DNA of 24,987 nucleotides from Hyphochytrium catenoides (taxonomy: Eukaryota > Sar > Hyphochytriomycetes > Hyphochytriales > Hyphochytriaceae): contig FLMG01003595.1 in NCBI GenBank assembly GCA_900088475.1, forward strand, positions 1-24,987. The letters run 5' to 3'. How positions within the stretch are numbered: the stretch's first letter is position 1; each line of letters begins with the position of its first letter. The notes under the pieces were generated by a model. The model was not told the DNA's origin, did not search any database, and saw nothing but the letters and a program-made list of their open reading frames with translations. This document shows positions 1 to 9,411 of this stretch, piece after piece. A program made the translations under genes and the position numbers.

Positions 1-81
1 TCCATCCGGAACAACCATTATCCCGCATACCGCTTCGCTTAAGCTGGATAATTGTCCATTCCTATTCTGAAGTCAATGCAG

Positions 82-356
82 GTGCATACCGTTTTGGAAT
101 TGTCGGCATGCATCTTCGCTCAAAAGGGCGGAGGATATCTTCAGCCACTTTTTAGAGGTGCTAACGGTAAGTACCTCCACCTGTGGACCATCTCCAAAAC
201 CCTCCCCGAAAATAGCAGAAATGACACAGCAATTATGCTCCATGCCGACAAAACAATAGCCGTTGCCGCCTCTTTTTTGACAGCATCTCAGCAAATGACA
301 CAACCCCAATAGAGGATGTTTTGGCGTTCATGGGGGAAGAATATCCTTGGCCTTAG
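82..356 (+). CDS. possible last two exons of an unidentified gene
   Basis: A candidate exon runs from 82 (after a CAATGCAG acceptor) to 166, where ACG|GTAAGT is a near-ideal 5' splice site. A T-rich tract precedes acceptors at 283 and 291. Using the 291 acceptor, the second exon (292-356) continues in phase and ends at TAG with a C-terminus ending EEYPWP. Using the nearer AG at 283 gives a short tail ending QPQ. I recognise no domain. The upstream part of the gene would lie outside or at the very edge of the window. The opposite strand is also partly open here, so the strand is not certain. Confidence 0.22.
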
Positions 357-519
357 CCGCTACCACATGTGGGGTGCGAGGAAATTTGTGAACTGACTTA
401 CCTATTGATAATAACCTAGATATCATAACTCTGAAACACTTTGTTTTGTGCCTTCTCCCTCTTGTCAGATAGAGTCTGGAACTGTGAGCCTTTTAGAGCT
501 CTTGCCAGCTTCTGCTCTC

Positions 520-745
520 AACAACCCCTTCCTCTACAAATTGGAGGGCGAGACAAGAAGGTTACCCCTACGTCTTATGCTATGTTGATGATCTCATCAT
601 AGCTACGAGTGATTCAGAGGAGACAGCACGCTTGAAGGCATCTCTGTGCGCCACCTTCAAGATGACGGACTTACGAGATCTCTCCTACTGCTTGGGTCTG
701 GAGGTAAAGCAGAAGGATGTTACTGTGGACTATCTGAGTCTTACT
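520..745 (+). pseudogene. Ty1/copia reverse transcriptase fragment (C-terminal part)
   Basis: Two frames joined by a frameshift near 565 read as the end of a copia reverse transcriptase. The first gives NPFLYKLEGE. The second gives the catalytic YVDDLIIA box, then FKMTDLRDLSYCLGLEV, the usual stretch after the active site. The enzyme would copy retrotransposon RNA into DNA. The N-terminal part of the polymerase, integrase and gag are not seen upstream, so this copy is 5'-truncated. The frame is interrupted after 745 by the insertion at 746-1014 and resumes at 1020. It is a dead fragment. Confidence 0.85.
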
Positions 746-1014
746 TCATAGAACTAAGATTTACCAGACCAACTGTCCAAGTACAGTCTCAAACTCCAAG
801 TAGAAGCAGAGATATGAAGGGAAGAAGTGGACTCTAATGTTATCTATGGCTTATAAATAGGAGAGAACAGATACTCTCTATTAGGAATACATCTCAGTAG
901 TATTCAGGATCCAAAATCCAATAGGGTCCAACAATCTAAAGACTACCCTTTCAGGCTTATAAGCCGAGCAGGAACTCATTATATAATTGTCTCCGAATCC
1001 CATACATTCATCAG
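746..1014 (+). mobile_element. solo-LTR-like insertion inside copia pol
   Basis: This roughly 270-base block interrupts the copia pol frame. Removing it together with one copy of the flanking direct repeat rejoins the reading frame exactly (…DYLSLT | IALFLRKYIES…). TTACT occurs at 741-745 and again at 1015-1019. A second possible duplication is TTCA at 745-748 and 1007-1010, which also preserves frame. The block resembles 1864-2153 by eye: both contain GAGATATGAAG, TATCTATGGCTTAT, CTCTATTAGGAATA and AATCCCATA in the same order. It is therefore best read as a solo LTR of a related element. Confidence 0.6.
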
Positions 1015-1019
1015 TTACT

Positions 1020-1838
1020 ATTGCTCTCTTTCTGCGAAAGTATATTGAGTCCATTCTGAAGCGCTTCGGCATGCTTAACTGCAAACCTGCACACACCGCC
1101 TTCTCCCTCTTTGGTGGAGAATCTCTTTCTCTTTACAACGGTGACGGAACCGGGGCTGCAAGAACGGTACATGGAGGCACTTGGTAGTTTAATGTGCGAT
1201 GCAGGGGACTAGACCAGATATTGCTTTTGCTCTCGGCCTACTTGGACGTTTTGCTTCGAAACCAAGTATGGCACACTGGAGCGCGATGAAGCGCTTACTG
1301 CAGTACCTTAAGGCAACGATATATTATACTATTACATAACGCAATCAAGCTCTGTCTTCATTCACTTCTGAAGAACTGATTGGCTTCTCGGATGCGGACT
1401 GGGCTGGTGACAAAAGGGATCGGAAGCGCACTTACGTCTATGTCTTCTTTTATGGTGGTGCAGCGATAACATGGAAATCCAAGAAGCAAGCGACGGTTGC
1501 TCTCTCTAGTACTTAGGCAGAGTGGATTGGTTTGTCGGAGGCAGCAAAGGAGGCGGTGTGGTTAACGCCACTTACTTCGAGACTTGGGACTCAACGAAGA
1601 AATACCAACGACCATTTATGAAGATAATATCTTTCTGGCTGATCATCCTGTTGATCATCATAGGACCAACAAGCACATAGACGTGCGCTGTTACTTTGTA
1701 CGCCACAAAGTAGAGAGTGAAGAACTCAAGGTCAAGTACTTGCCAACGGAAGTCATCATGGTTGCTGATGTTCTCATTAAGGCTCTACCGAGGGAGAAGC
1801 ACTCTGCTTTTGCGTTGGTACTTTGTGTTGGAGTCTGA
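1020..1838 (+). pseudogene. Ty1/copia pol 3' part: connection region and RNase H
   Basis: The copia frame resumes with RKYIESILKRFGM and NCKPAHT, then YMEALGSLM, a frameshift near 1207, [15 protein letters not shown] and LLQYLKAT. RNase H follows: GFSDADWAGDK, ITWKSKKQATVALSST, EDN, NKHIDVR and ADVLIKALPR. These are the hallmark blocks of copia RNase H, which removes the RNA strand during reverse transcription. The glutamate of the usual SSTEAE motif is replaced by a TAG stop near 1514. At least one frameshift and one stop make it non-functional. It ends at TGA 1838, 25 bases before the LTR-like sequence. Confidence 0.85.
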
Positions 1839-1863
1839 GGGCACAGCTACGTGGACTACAAGG

Positions 1864-2153
1864 TGGCAAGCTTAACTACCCAAATTTCAGCTCCAAACTG
1901 CCAGTAGGAGGCCGAGATATGAAGCAAGCGAAATGTCCCTGTTTATATCTATGGCTTATGGTCAGTACCCCAGAATACCTTCAGGACTGACTGTTCTAGA
2001 CAGGGATATCTCAATGAGTGGATTTCTTAGGCTCTATTAGGAATAGTTGGCATAGTCAGAATAGCTCTAGATTGTGGGACCCCAGTTGGGTTTATAAGTA
2101 GTGCACTCTCATCTAATAACATTGTCCAGTAATCCCATATAATCCAACAGCAG
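1864..2153 (+). mobile_element. LTR-like sequence downstream of copia pol
   Basis: It begins TGGCAAGC shortly after the pol stop, where a 3' LTR is expected, and shares ordered sequence blocks with the insertion at 746-1014. The end is approximate and set by the last aligned block (AATCCCATATAATCCAACAG). No matching 5' LTR lies upstream in this window, in line with a 5'-truncated element. Confidence 0.5.
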
Positions 2154-2510
2154 ATAGTGCGCTCTTAGATGTTGACTTGTGGGGTACTTGGGAAATGGGA
2201 AAGTGAGATTAGAATGAAGTGGGGGCCGTACCAGAGGACGCGCACTTACTGGTGTCTGAATACTTGGATGCCTCACAGCCACTCATTTAGATGGTGGTCT
2301 GACGCCATACATAATACTAGCAGCTAACTGTGCTAACTTGTAATGGCGATATCTCAGCAACTAGAAAGAGTTAGAAGCTGAGATTTGGATAGTATAATGA
2401 CCGTCATCTATACTACCGGATCCTACATCCAATACTCCCCCGCAGTACGAATAATCTAGCGAGTACTGGAGTTCTTAGAACCACCACGAACGCCTAACGC
2501 GACACGGAAT
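2154..2510. other. no recognisable feature
   Basis: This lies between two convergent copia fragments. I see no long open frame, repeat or motif; it may be decayed retroelement untranslated sequence. Confidence 0.4.
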
Positions 2511-2849
2511 TCACGAAAACGAGGAGGCCAAGGAAGACCCTTGGTCAAAAACATCAGCCGTCATATCACACGATTTGGTGAATGTCAGCTTGATACTCCC
2601 AGACGTTACCTCTTCTCGGACGACGCAGTGCTTGACATCGATGTGCTTGGACTTGGGCCGAGCCATCTCGCAAACCGTGATCGTGCTCTTGTTATCCTGA
2701 AAGATCTCTATTGGTCCCTTCTGAGGACATCCTAGCTCCCCCAGAAGGCAAAGAATATGATCCACGTGCTTGGTTGCCGCCCAAAGAGAGATGCATTCCG
2801 CCTCCGTCGAAGAAGAAGCTGTGAGTTGCTGCTTCAGCGACTTCCACAC
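2511..2849 (-). pseudogene. second Ty1/copia RNase H fragment, opposite strand
   Basis: The minus-strand frame reads WKSLKQQLTASSSTEAECIS, then DNKSTITV, KSKHIDVKHCVVREEV and MTADVF, the standard order of C-terminal copia RNase H blocks. Unlike the plus-strand copy it keeps the SSTEAE motif. The usual TADVFTK ending is altered to TADVFDQ. It clearly differs from the 1020-1838 copy and so comes from a different copia lineage. Upstream (above 2849) the expected polymerase is missing, so only the tail survives. The two fragments are tail to tail. Confidence 0.85.
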
Positions 2850-2989
2850 GAAGGCGCCTTATCTAAGACTTCTAAGGCGGTTATAAGAACTTTTCTCTGA
2901 GATCGAACCGTATTGACTAATTAGCATTGGTGGCACAAGCAGCTTGATCTCAGAGGGAGCAGAGAGCGAAAGAGGGAGAGAAGAGATAG

Positions 2990-3205
2990 AACTAGAGATG
3001 AGAGCAGCCTCCTTGGTAGTAAGGGCTACGCTGATAATAGCCAACCGTTGGACCAAAGGACTCGGACCACCCATCCTCGTCGGCTAGTTGTCGTGAAAGC
3101 CGCTCTCCGATGACGAGCGCCGTCTCTCCTATCCACCCCCTTGTCCCCGCGCTTGCCCCACAAGATAAAAGGGAGAGCTTGTAGTTCAGATAAGTATGTG
3201 ATAAT
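2990..3205. repeat. dispersed repeat, copy A
   Basis: This segment resembles 18125-18330 in the same orientation. Shared ordered blocks include GAGATGAG-AGCAGCC, GGTA-GTAAGGGC, CTGATA-ATAGCCAA, ACCCATCCTCGTCG-GCTAGTT, ATCCACC and GCGCTTGC-CC. Identity is imperfect, so the copies are old. No coding content or termini are clear. It may be an LTR or a non-autonomous transposon fragment. Confidence 0.45.
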
Positions 3206-4751
3206 TCTACACGGAGTATACACATATAACACATACCTGGCGCTATGTTAAGGTGCAGCAACTACAAACATCGATTCGTGTCAGAGGTAGGCACTTGTTG
3301 AACGGCTGGATGGTACCAATCGCCCTAGTTCTCTTGCCTCCACTATTATCTGCACGTCATACTGAGTTCAGTGGTAGGGTTGTAAGAAACATTCGAACGC
3401 AACACAGAGCAGTGAGGTAGCGTAGATAGAGCCAACCATGCCAGCATTCAGAAAGAGCCGTCAGTTCCTACTACGGCGGTAATAATGTTGACTCAACAGT
3501 GAGATTAGGACTACCTCGACAATGGAATGATTTATTCTGAATTTATTCTCACTTTCATCAAACAGTCCCACGCTCTTCATGTCTCTCATCTAAACATGAA
3601 ACGTACGATATCACCACTTTTTCGCTCTTGATAGCTCCTCCGGATGTCGGCGCCTTTCTGCCATCAACCTCTTCCTCACGAGTCCTTTCAGTCATCACCA
3701 CCCATTCTTTCTAAGTCTCAGAGAATTCCAACCTCAAAGACTGTCCTTCTTCTTCAAAGACCCCGCGCGACAGGCTTTCAGCATCTGCGAAATCGCCTGA
3801 GATAAATACGAATCTTCACGAAACCTCACAGCTGGGTCACCCGTGCTGTTACACCTCCCAAATATCTTAGTTTACTCTTCGAACCTAATATTCGATCCTT
3901 GCTTTTACAGCCAAGAGAGATGTTACCAATTGGTCTTCAAGCAGCCTCAGACTGCAGCCTGCACCCCTTTTGTCGGCCGGGCCTTCAATCGCCTATTCCT
4001 GTTGGAGAGATATTTGCAGCAAGGGCTGGTAATCGGGACTCAAGAGGGGGAGACGTGTCAACCGCCTATTGACCTGCCTTGCTCTCTTCTTCTGCTTCAT
4101 AGGCTGTCAAGCTGGGGCTGAAGAGGAGCTAATAAGGGAAATAGAGACAAGAGGGCCGACGCTCTGCATCTTGAATCCTTGGTTTTTATTTATTCGAGCC
4201 CTTGAAAGAGCAATTTTAACAAGGAGACTGGTCACTTCTCTCCTCTAATAACATAGTGCATATCTGCAGAGAGTGATGAGAGAAGTCTACCTCCTTCCCC
4301 AGCAGACAAGCCCAGGTTTCTCTCTGTGTTTCGTGGAGTTGGCGGAGGGAAAATAGAGTGGCCTAGAGTAGATTGGTACTCTGTAGAATTACGGGCTGTA
4401 GATGCCGGGAAGAGGAGGAAAGGAGACGTGAGAGATGAGAAAGGAGCTGCCCCGTTTATATTAAGGAAAAAAGCCATAGAGACTACTAAGAGGTGATAGC
4501 AGAGCGGAGGGAAAAGAAGAGGAAGAGGATCATAAGATCAGCCACATTACTACTTTCCAAAAGAGGAAAGGACCACGCTTGTCGAAAGAGACAGAGAGGA
4601 GAAGGACAGCGGTTTTCATCGTCTGTCACTCGCTGTGTTAAGCGTCGTTGGACACTTTCCTCTGCTATAAAAGAGGCTCCAGCTTGTTCCTCTGTTCTTT
4701 TGCGCTCTTTCTCTTTCTCTGGTCTGCCTTCGTTTCCGTCTTCTTCCTGCT
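3206..4751. other. intergenic stretch, nothing recognised
   Basis: Short open frames at 3843-4121 (plus) and 4232-4477 (minus) have no motif, splice context or compositional support. The right part is the 3' flank of the proton channel gene. No polyadenylation signal could be assigned. Confidence 0.4.
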
Positions 4752-6585
4752 CTATTGTGCCGGAGGCTCCTCATCGATTCGAACTTCCTGGAGAACATGA
4801 GAAGGCAACGGGGCCTTTGGTCCGCCTGCTTTCTCCCTCTCCCTCTCGCTTTGGGCACGTTCCAGCTCTTCTCTCCGCTGTCTGGCTCCCTCTTCATAAA
4901 GCGCTAATTTGTCCAGCAATGTCTTCCTCTCCTTCTCTAGCTCAGCTATTCTTCTTTCTCTCTCCTCCAACAAGCGCTCTTCATGCTCCCCAATCTGCAC
5001 GACCACCGTACTAAGGAGCTTGAACACGCGCCAGATGCGGAACAGAATAAGCACCTCTACCACCTGCACAGTCCAAAGGGATAGGGAGATAGATAATAAA
5101 TGGATAGACACATTGATGGAGATAGAGGAGAGATAGAGAGGGAAAGATCAATAGAGTTGAATAGACAAAGAAAGGTGGAGAGATAGGTACGCCCGAGTAA
5201 TCTGGAGGGAACAGGAGGAGACGTAGTAAGAGGATATGATGGTGACTGGTCGGGCATCTCCGTTAAAAAACAAAACAGAAGAAGCGACACGACTGACCAC
5301 AAGAGAGTCAAGTAGAGAGAGAGAGAGATGAGAGGAAAAGGGAGATAGAGAAAACTACGGGGCAGGAGAGGGCCTAAGATGGAAAAAGAAACAGCACGCA
5401 GGAGAAAAAGAGAGGTGGAGCACGAGGGGCGAGATGCAACTCTGCAACAGGGGTGTGAGAGCAAGAGAGAGATCTTGACCTCTGTGACTCTTCCCCAGAA
5501 GACCAACTCCAAGACAAAGCTTGCGATGATCGCCACAGCGTCCAGCAGGTGGAACTGCCAATGCTTCTCTGAAGCGAAAGGGAGAGAGGCAAAAAAGAGG
5601 TAGATATACAGAGAGGCGAGAGGTAGATAGATAGTTAGAGAAAGAGGAAGAGAGTGAGAACTGAGAGGCCTGACCAGAGAAGAGATAGAGAAGAGAGATA
5701 GCCAGGAGAGGCAGATATAGAAGAGAGAGGAAGAAAACGGGAGCAAAAAAAACGTAGTGCTAATTTTCCCAACGCCCAAAGTGTCAGAGATAAGATTGTC
5801 GAAAGAGAAACTGACACAGAGAACAGCGAAAGAGTAAGATAGAAGACAAGACGGAGATAACGAGACGATGGGAAGTTAAAGACACAGAACACCGCGGTGA
5901 ACAAGCAGAAGGGGAACATAGGAAGGAAAGTAAGGTATCTGTGTGTGTGCGAAGCATGCCTGCAAGAGAGGTAAAAGGGAACGAGAAAAACGAGAGAGCG
6001 GGAGTGGGAGAGAAAGCGACGCGATAGAATCCGAGGAGAGAGGAACAGAAATAGTTTCTTTACCTCTATAAAAGTATTCCGGTCCAAAGGCAATAAGTCT
6101 GAGGACAAGCTCAACCATAAAGATGCAAATAACGGCAAAGGAGCCGCGCGCCACGGCCTCGACTTTATGATGACTCTCTCCCTCGTCAGCCTCCACCGCA
6201 CCCGCGACCACCTGGAGAGAGAAAGTAGGAAGGCGGAGAGAGACGGGATGAGACAAAGGGATAGAGGTAGAGGAGATTCGAGAAACAACGAGCAAGTGAG
6301 CGCCCCCACCGGAGGGAGAGCAAGACACATTGTGGAAGCAGACCAAAAGAGTAAGGGAGAAGGAGGAGCATGCGCGAGTGACAAAAGGAGGTGGAAAGTG
6401 GGACCCATTCCAGGTTCAGATCAAGGAATCTGCAACAGAGAACAGCGAGGACCGACAGGAAAGTGGGGACAGTCTACCTCTATAATGAGGAAGACGAGGT
6501 TTATCCCTGTGAGTGCGATGACGGTGATGTGTGCCCACTTGCTCTCTAGTAAGTCTCTCAGCTTCTGACGTCCTTCCGCGAACAT
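4752..6585 (-). CDS. HVCN1: Hv1-type voltage-gated proton channel, four exons
   Basis: Exons on the minus strand are 6585-6478, 6211-6064, 5568-5480 and 5063-4752; together they make 657 nt, 218 residues plus TAG. Junctions are GAG|GTAGAC, AGAG|GTAAAG and GAG|GTCAAG donors with CTCTCCAG, GCTTCAG and CTGTGCAG acceptors, all in phase. Hv1 proteins are dimeric voltage-sensor domains that conduct H+ outward across membranes. Here S1 is about residues 19-41 and S2 about 59-79 (E70, R74). S3 is about 92-110 (D95, E106). S4 carries the signature R124-I-W-R127-V-F-K130. A charged coiled coil covers about 137-195. Aligned by memory to human Hv1, the filter Asp (D112) is Asn29, the third S4 Arg is Lys130, and the zinc-binding His140 and His193 are absent. 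Introns are CT-rich in sense. The cytosolic N-terminus is very short; ATG at 6585 has a good ACCATG context, but an upstream exon is possible. Confidence 0.88.
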
Positions 6586-6655
6586 GGTAGCGGACCGAGA
6601 AAACAAGAAAGAAAGGGCGAGAGAAAAAGACCGCGCGCAAGGGAGAAAGACGCTC
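6586..6655 (-). other. pyrimidine-rich leader of the proton channel gene
   Basis: On the sense (minus) strand the roughly 65 bases before the ATG are nearly all C and T with no AG dinucleotide. This could be a 5' untranslated region, a core promoter tract or the branch/pyrimidine tract of an upstream intron. The sequence does not decide. Confidence 0.3.
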
Positions 6656-6986
6656 TGGGACAGATATAGGCCCGATGATGTAGAAAAGGGAGAATAAGAT
6701 CGGAGGAAAAGAGACCAATAGGGGGAGAGTAGGAAGAGATGCAGCACTAGAAACTCTGATGAATGGAACAGGGGTCAGGAAGTAGATAGGATCCGAGAGG
6801 CAAAGGGAGAGATTGATGGATAAACGGCTGAGGGAGAGAGTGCGCTTAGAAGATGAGGATTGTGTGACTGGGAGGGAAGATTGACTGATCGCGCTGCTGC
6901 ACTAAAGGAAGGATGGCAATGAGAAAAGAGATCCTCCTCGGAGAAGCGAAGGGATTGTGAGATTGATGTTACCAACGAGATGAACA

Positions 6987-7019
6987 GAGAGAGGGAGGGA
7001 GAGAGAGCGAGCGAGAGAA

Positions 7020-7050
<31 letters not shown>

Positions 7051-7052
7051 CG
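6987..7052. repeat. (GA)n-rich microsatellite
   Basis: This is an imperfect GA dinucleotide tract with GAGC and GGGA interruptions. Confidence 0.9.
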
Positions 7053-7567
7053 GAGAAAGCTCCCAGAGGTGCGGTTGCCAATTTCTGGGAGGGATCAGGT
7101 TGGCAAGACCCTTTTTCCTCATGTCATTCCGCCCCACTCTGTGTCTCTCAGTTTCCCTCTGTCTCACTTTCCGAACCCACTAATGCCTTGGAGCAATTAT
7201 CTCTTGGCTTTTCGTCTTCCTCTGTCTCCCACTCCAATTTCAATCTGTGTTTATGTGTTTATGCCTCTCCTCTTCTGTCTGGGTGAAAGGGTTGACCCAT
7301 TCCGAATACATACTAGCCTCATGTACAGTAGTTCTCAGGGATAGAAGCCTCTGGTTCCAAATCAGTAGCTTGGATATGCAATAAGGCTACTATCCATAAT
7401 TCGTTTTAGTTGGGTACGACGGACAGTGAGAAGGCTGCTGTAGCTTTTCGCTTTATGGGTAATATGGGTCCTGGGCGGATGTAACCGACGACAAAGCTTC
7501 TTCTTTCTTCATCAGCTGCACACCGTCCTTCCATCCAGTTGCTACCGTCTCCTCTCTCTCTCCTCTC

Positions 7568-7570
<3 letters not shown>

Positions 7571-7615
<45 letters not shown>
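7571..7615. repeat. (CT)n microsatellite
   Basis: It is a perfect CT run of about 22 units with CT-rich flanks. Its strand bias is opposite to the neighbouring GA tract at 6987-7052. Confidence 0.95.
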
Positions 7616-7618
<3 letters not shown>

Positions 7619-8716
7619 CTCACACTCTCACTGTCATCACTGATTGCGAAGCATGACATCCCTACATTTATTATGCCAACTAGTGTGTAGGGTAGAAGAG
7701 ACCCTTGTGACGGGAAAAAACAAGAAGAAGCACCTGATGAAAGGAGAGAATAGAACCAAAAGACCGGGGCCGCTCGACATGGCAGCTGACAGAGGAGAGG
7801 AGGGAAGCGGGGCGATGAAGGAAAGACATCTATCCTGATTGCTGGTTGAGGTCTTCGTCTTTCTTATTGTTGTTGTATCTCTCTCTTTGTCTCTAGTAGC
7901 TTTTTTTCTCCGCCGTCTCGATGTTCTCCCTGTCGAATATATGCCCAACAAGGTCTCTCCTACTTCCTCTACTATCTAGCCATTCCGCATCCCCATCAGC
8001 AGAGCCAAGACTCTCTCTTTTCATTGTTTTCTGGCAAGGAGAATGATACTAAGATGAAATACGTAGTATAAGAAGAGGGCTAAAGGTAGTTGCTAATATT
8101 CTCCTAGTGCCCCTCCTGATCCTGCTCTGTGCTCTGGCCGTCAAGCGGGAGGGCGAATAAGAGCTAAGAAAGGCATTCAGCAGGGAAACAAGCGTAGACC
8201 TAACGGCAAGCCTCAAAAATATAGGAGCAATGTTGGCAGAGCAATGCACTTGTGAGGTCGTCCCGCTCTGGGCTGAAAGAGGACTCAGGGCAGAAGACGT
8301 AATGCCCTAAAGATGAGCACATTGTGAAAGGAGGATCTTCTTACCTCTCAGAGGCCAGAAGCGATTCTCGTCCATCTATTCACTGTCATCTAATGCTCAG
8401 TCCTGGTATTGCCAGTTGATAGAGGTTATTATTGGATGCTCTTAAGCTTTAGAGAACACTCCATTCACGTGGAGCAGTAAGAGCAAAGAGTCTCTTCAGC
8501 GCAAAGAGACCCGTCACCCAAGGCTGCGCTCTTGAAAAGGTTCTAAATGTGACAAGATGCTAAGAGTAAGAACGTCATATTAGTTTAGAGCATGAAGGAG
8601 AGGAGCCCTTCCTTCCAGGTAACCTCCTCTTCCTATTCTTAGACGGCTACGGCGACTACACTGCTGCGGGTCTACTTTTTGGGTTGCGCAACAACAAGGT
8701 AGAGAAAAGAGTACCA

Positions 8717-8870
8717 GAGAGAGATAGAGGAGAGAGAGAGAGAGAGACACACAGAGAGAGAGACACAGAGCGAGAGGCAGAGAGCGAGAGCGAGAGAGAA
8801 CGAGAAACGGAGACAACGAAGGAGAGAGAGAGCAGATAAGAAATGGAGAGGAGAGGAAAAGCGAGAACTC
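8717..8870. repeat. GA-rich imperfect microsatellite
   Basis: The tract is dominated by GAGA, GAGC and CACAGAGA words on the plus strand, thus pyrimidine-rich on the minus strand. It lies just downstream of the candidate minus-strand exon at 9124-8993 and would fit an intron of that gene. Confidence 0.85.
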
Positions 8871-8992
8871 CCTAGAATCTGTCTGCAAAGAGGTGACATA
8901 TCGTGTTTAGAAGCATTGAATATTTTTCTTTGCGCCGGAGATCAAAAGAGAGAGACGGAGAGGAAGTAGTAGAGAAGATAGTTTGCTCTCAC

Positions 8993-9411
8993 CAGCTCCT
9001 TGGGCTGCCAGATGTTAGAGTAGATATAGCTGATAAAGAAGAGGTCATAATGATGGCAGGGGTAACAGCTCTGTCTCCGCCCCAGCTGCCAGCCCTTAGC
9101 TCCGACAAAGCCTCTCTGATCGACCTCAGTAGAATAGATGAGATAATTATTCTCTCTCATGAAAAGAAAAACTACGTCGGATTTGGAGAAGAGACGATAA
9201 GAGAAGTGAGCGACGATGGGAGTGCAAGTAGAGTGACTGCGGCGATGGCTAGAAGAATACCAAGAAAGAGAGATCTCTTTACCTTTTGATCAGTCCTTGG
9301 CCCCGACCTTCTTTGGTGGATATTAAGTGGCAGCTGCCTGACGGAACCACAAGGAAGTCTCCAAGCGAACGCACAGAAGAGTGTTGAGTGAGAGAAGATC
9401 AGCACGGTCAT
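8993..9411 (-). CDS. candidate two-exon fragment of an unidentified gene
   Basis: Exon one (9411-9283) starts at ATG and ends at AAAAG|GTAAAG. Exon two (9124-8993) follows a CTACTGAG acceptor and ends at CTG|GTGAGAG, both in phase 0. The joined product would have about 87 residues so far. Exon two includes C20-Y-P-C-H-H-Y-D and a short aromatic and hydrophobic run (FFISYIYSNIW). No domain is recognised and no later exon could be fixed, although the downstream sense strand becomes CT-rich like the introns of the proton channel. The plus strand is also open across 8903-9289 from a GTG, so the strand could be wrong. Confidence 0.22.

Larger units (their letters stand above)
6656..8992. other. 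low-complexity intergenic region
   Basis: Apart from the microsatellites listed separately I see no convincing gene. Open frames here (for example 7453-7659 and 7637-7951 minus, 7644-7838 plus) arise where one strand is purine-rich and therefore reads as Arg/Glu/Lys without stops. The 8049-8249 minus frame has no recognisable content. Confidence 0.4.

Noticed and set aside
4493-5014. 173-codon plus-strand open frame
   Set aside because: It is antisense to exon 4 of the proton channel, whose coiled-coil codons leave the other strand open.
5057-5779. 240-codon minus-strand open frame
   Set aside because: It reads through exon 3 and CT-rich introns (poly Ser/Leu/Phe); the spliced model explains the region better.
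5635-6408. 257-codon minus-strand open frame
   Set aside because: It covers intron sequence and exon 2 in the wrong frame; composition is typical of CT-rich DNA.
7571-7615. Regular short repeats considered as a CRISPR array
   Set aside because: These are dinucleotide microsatellites without spacers, and the genome is eukaryotic.
7453-7659. Minus-strand frame with an Arg-Glu repeat and a protein-like C-terminus
   Set aside because: The Arg-Glu run is the (CT)n microsatellite read on the other strand, and purine-rich strands give charged stop-free frames by chance; no homology or splice support.
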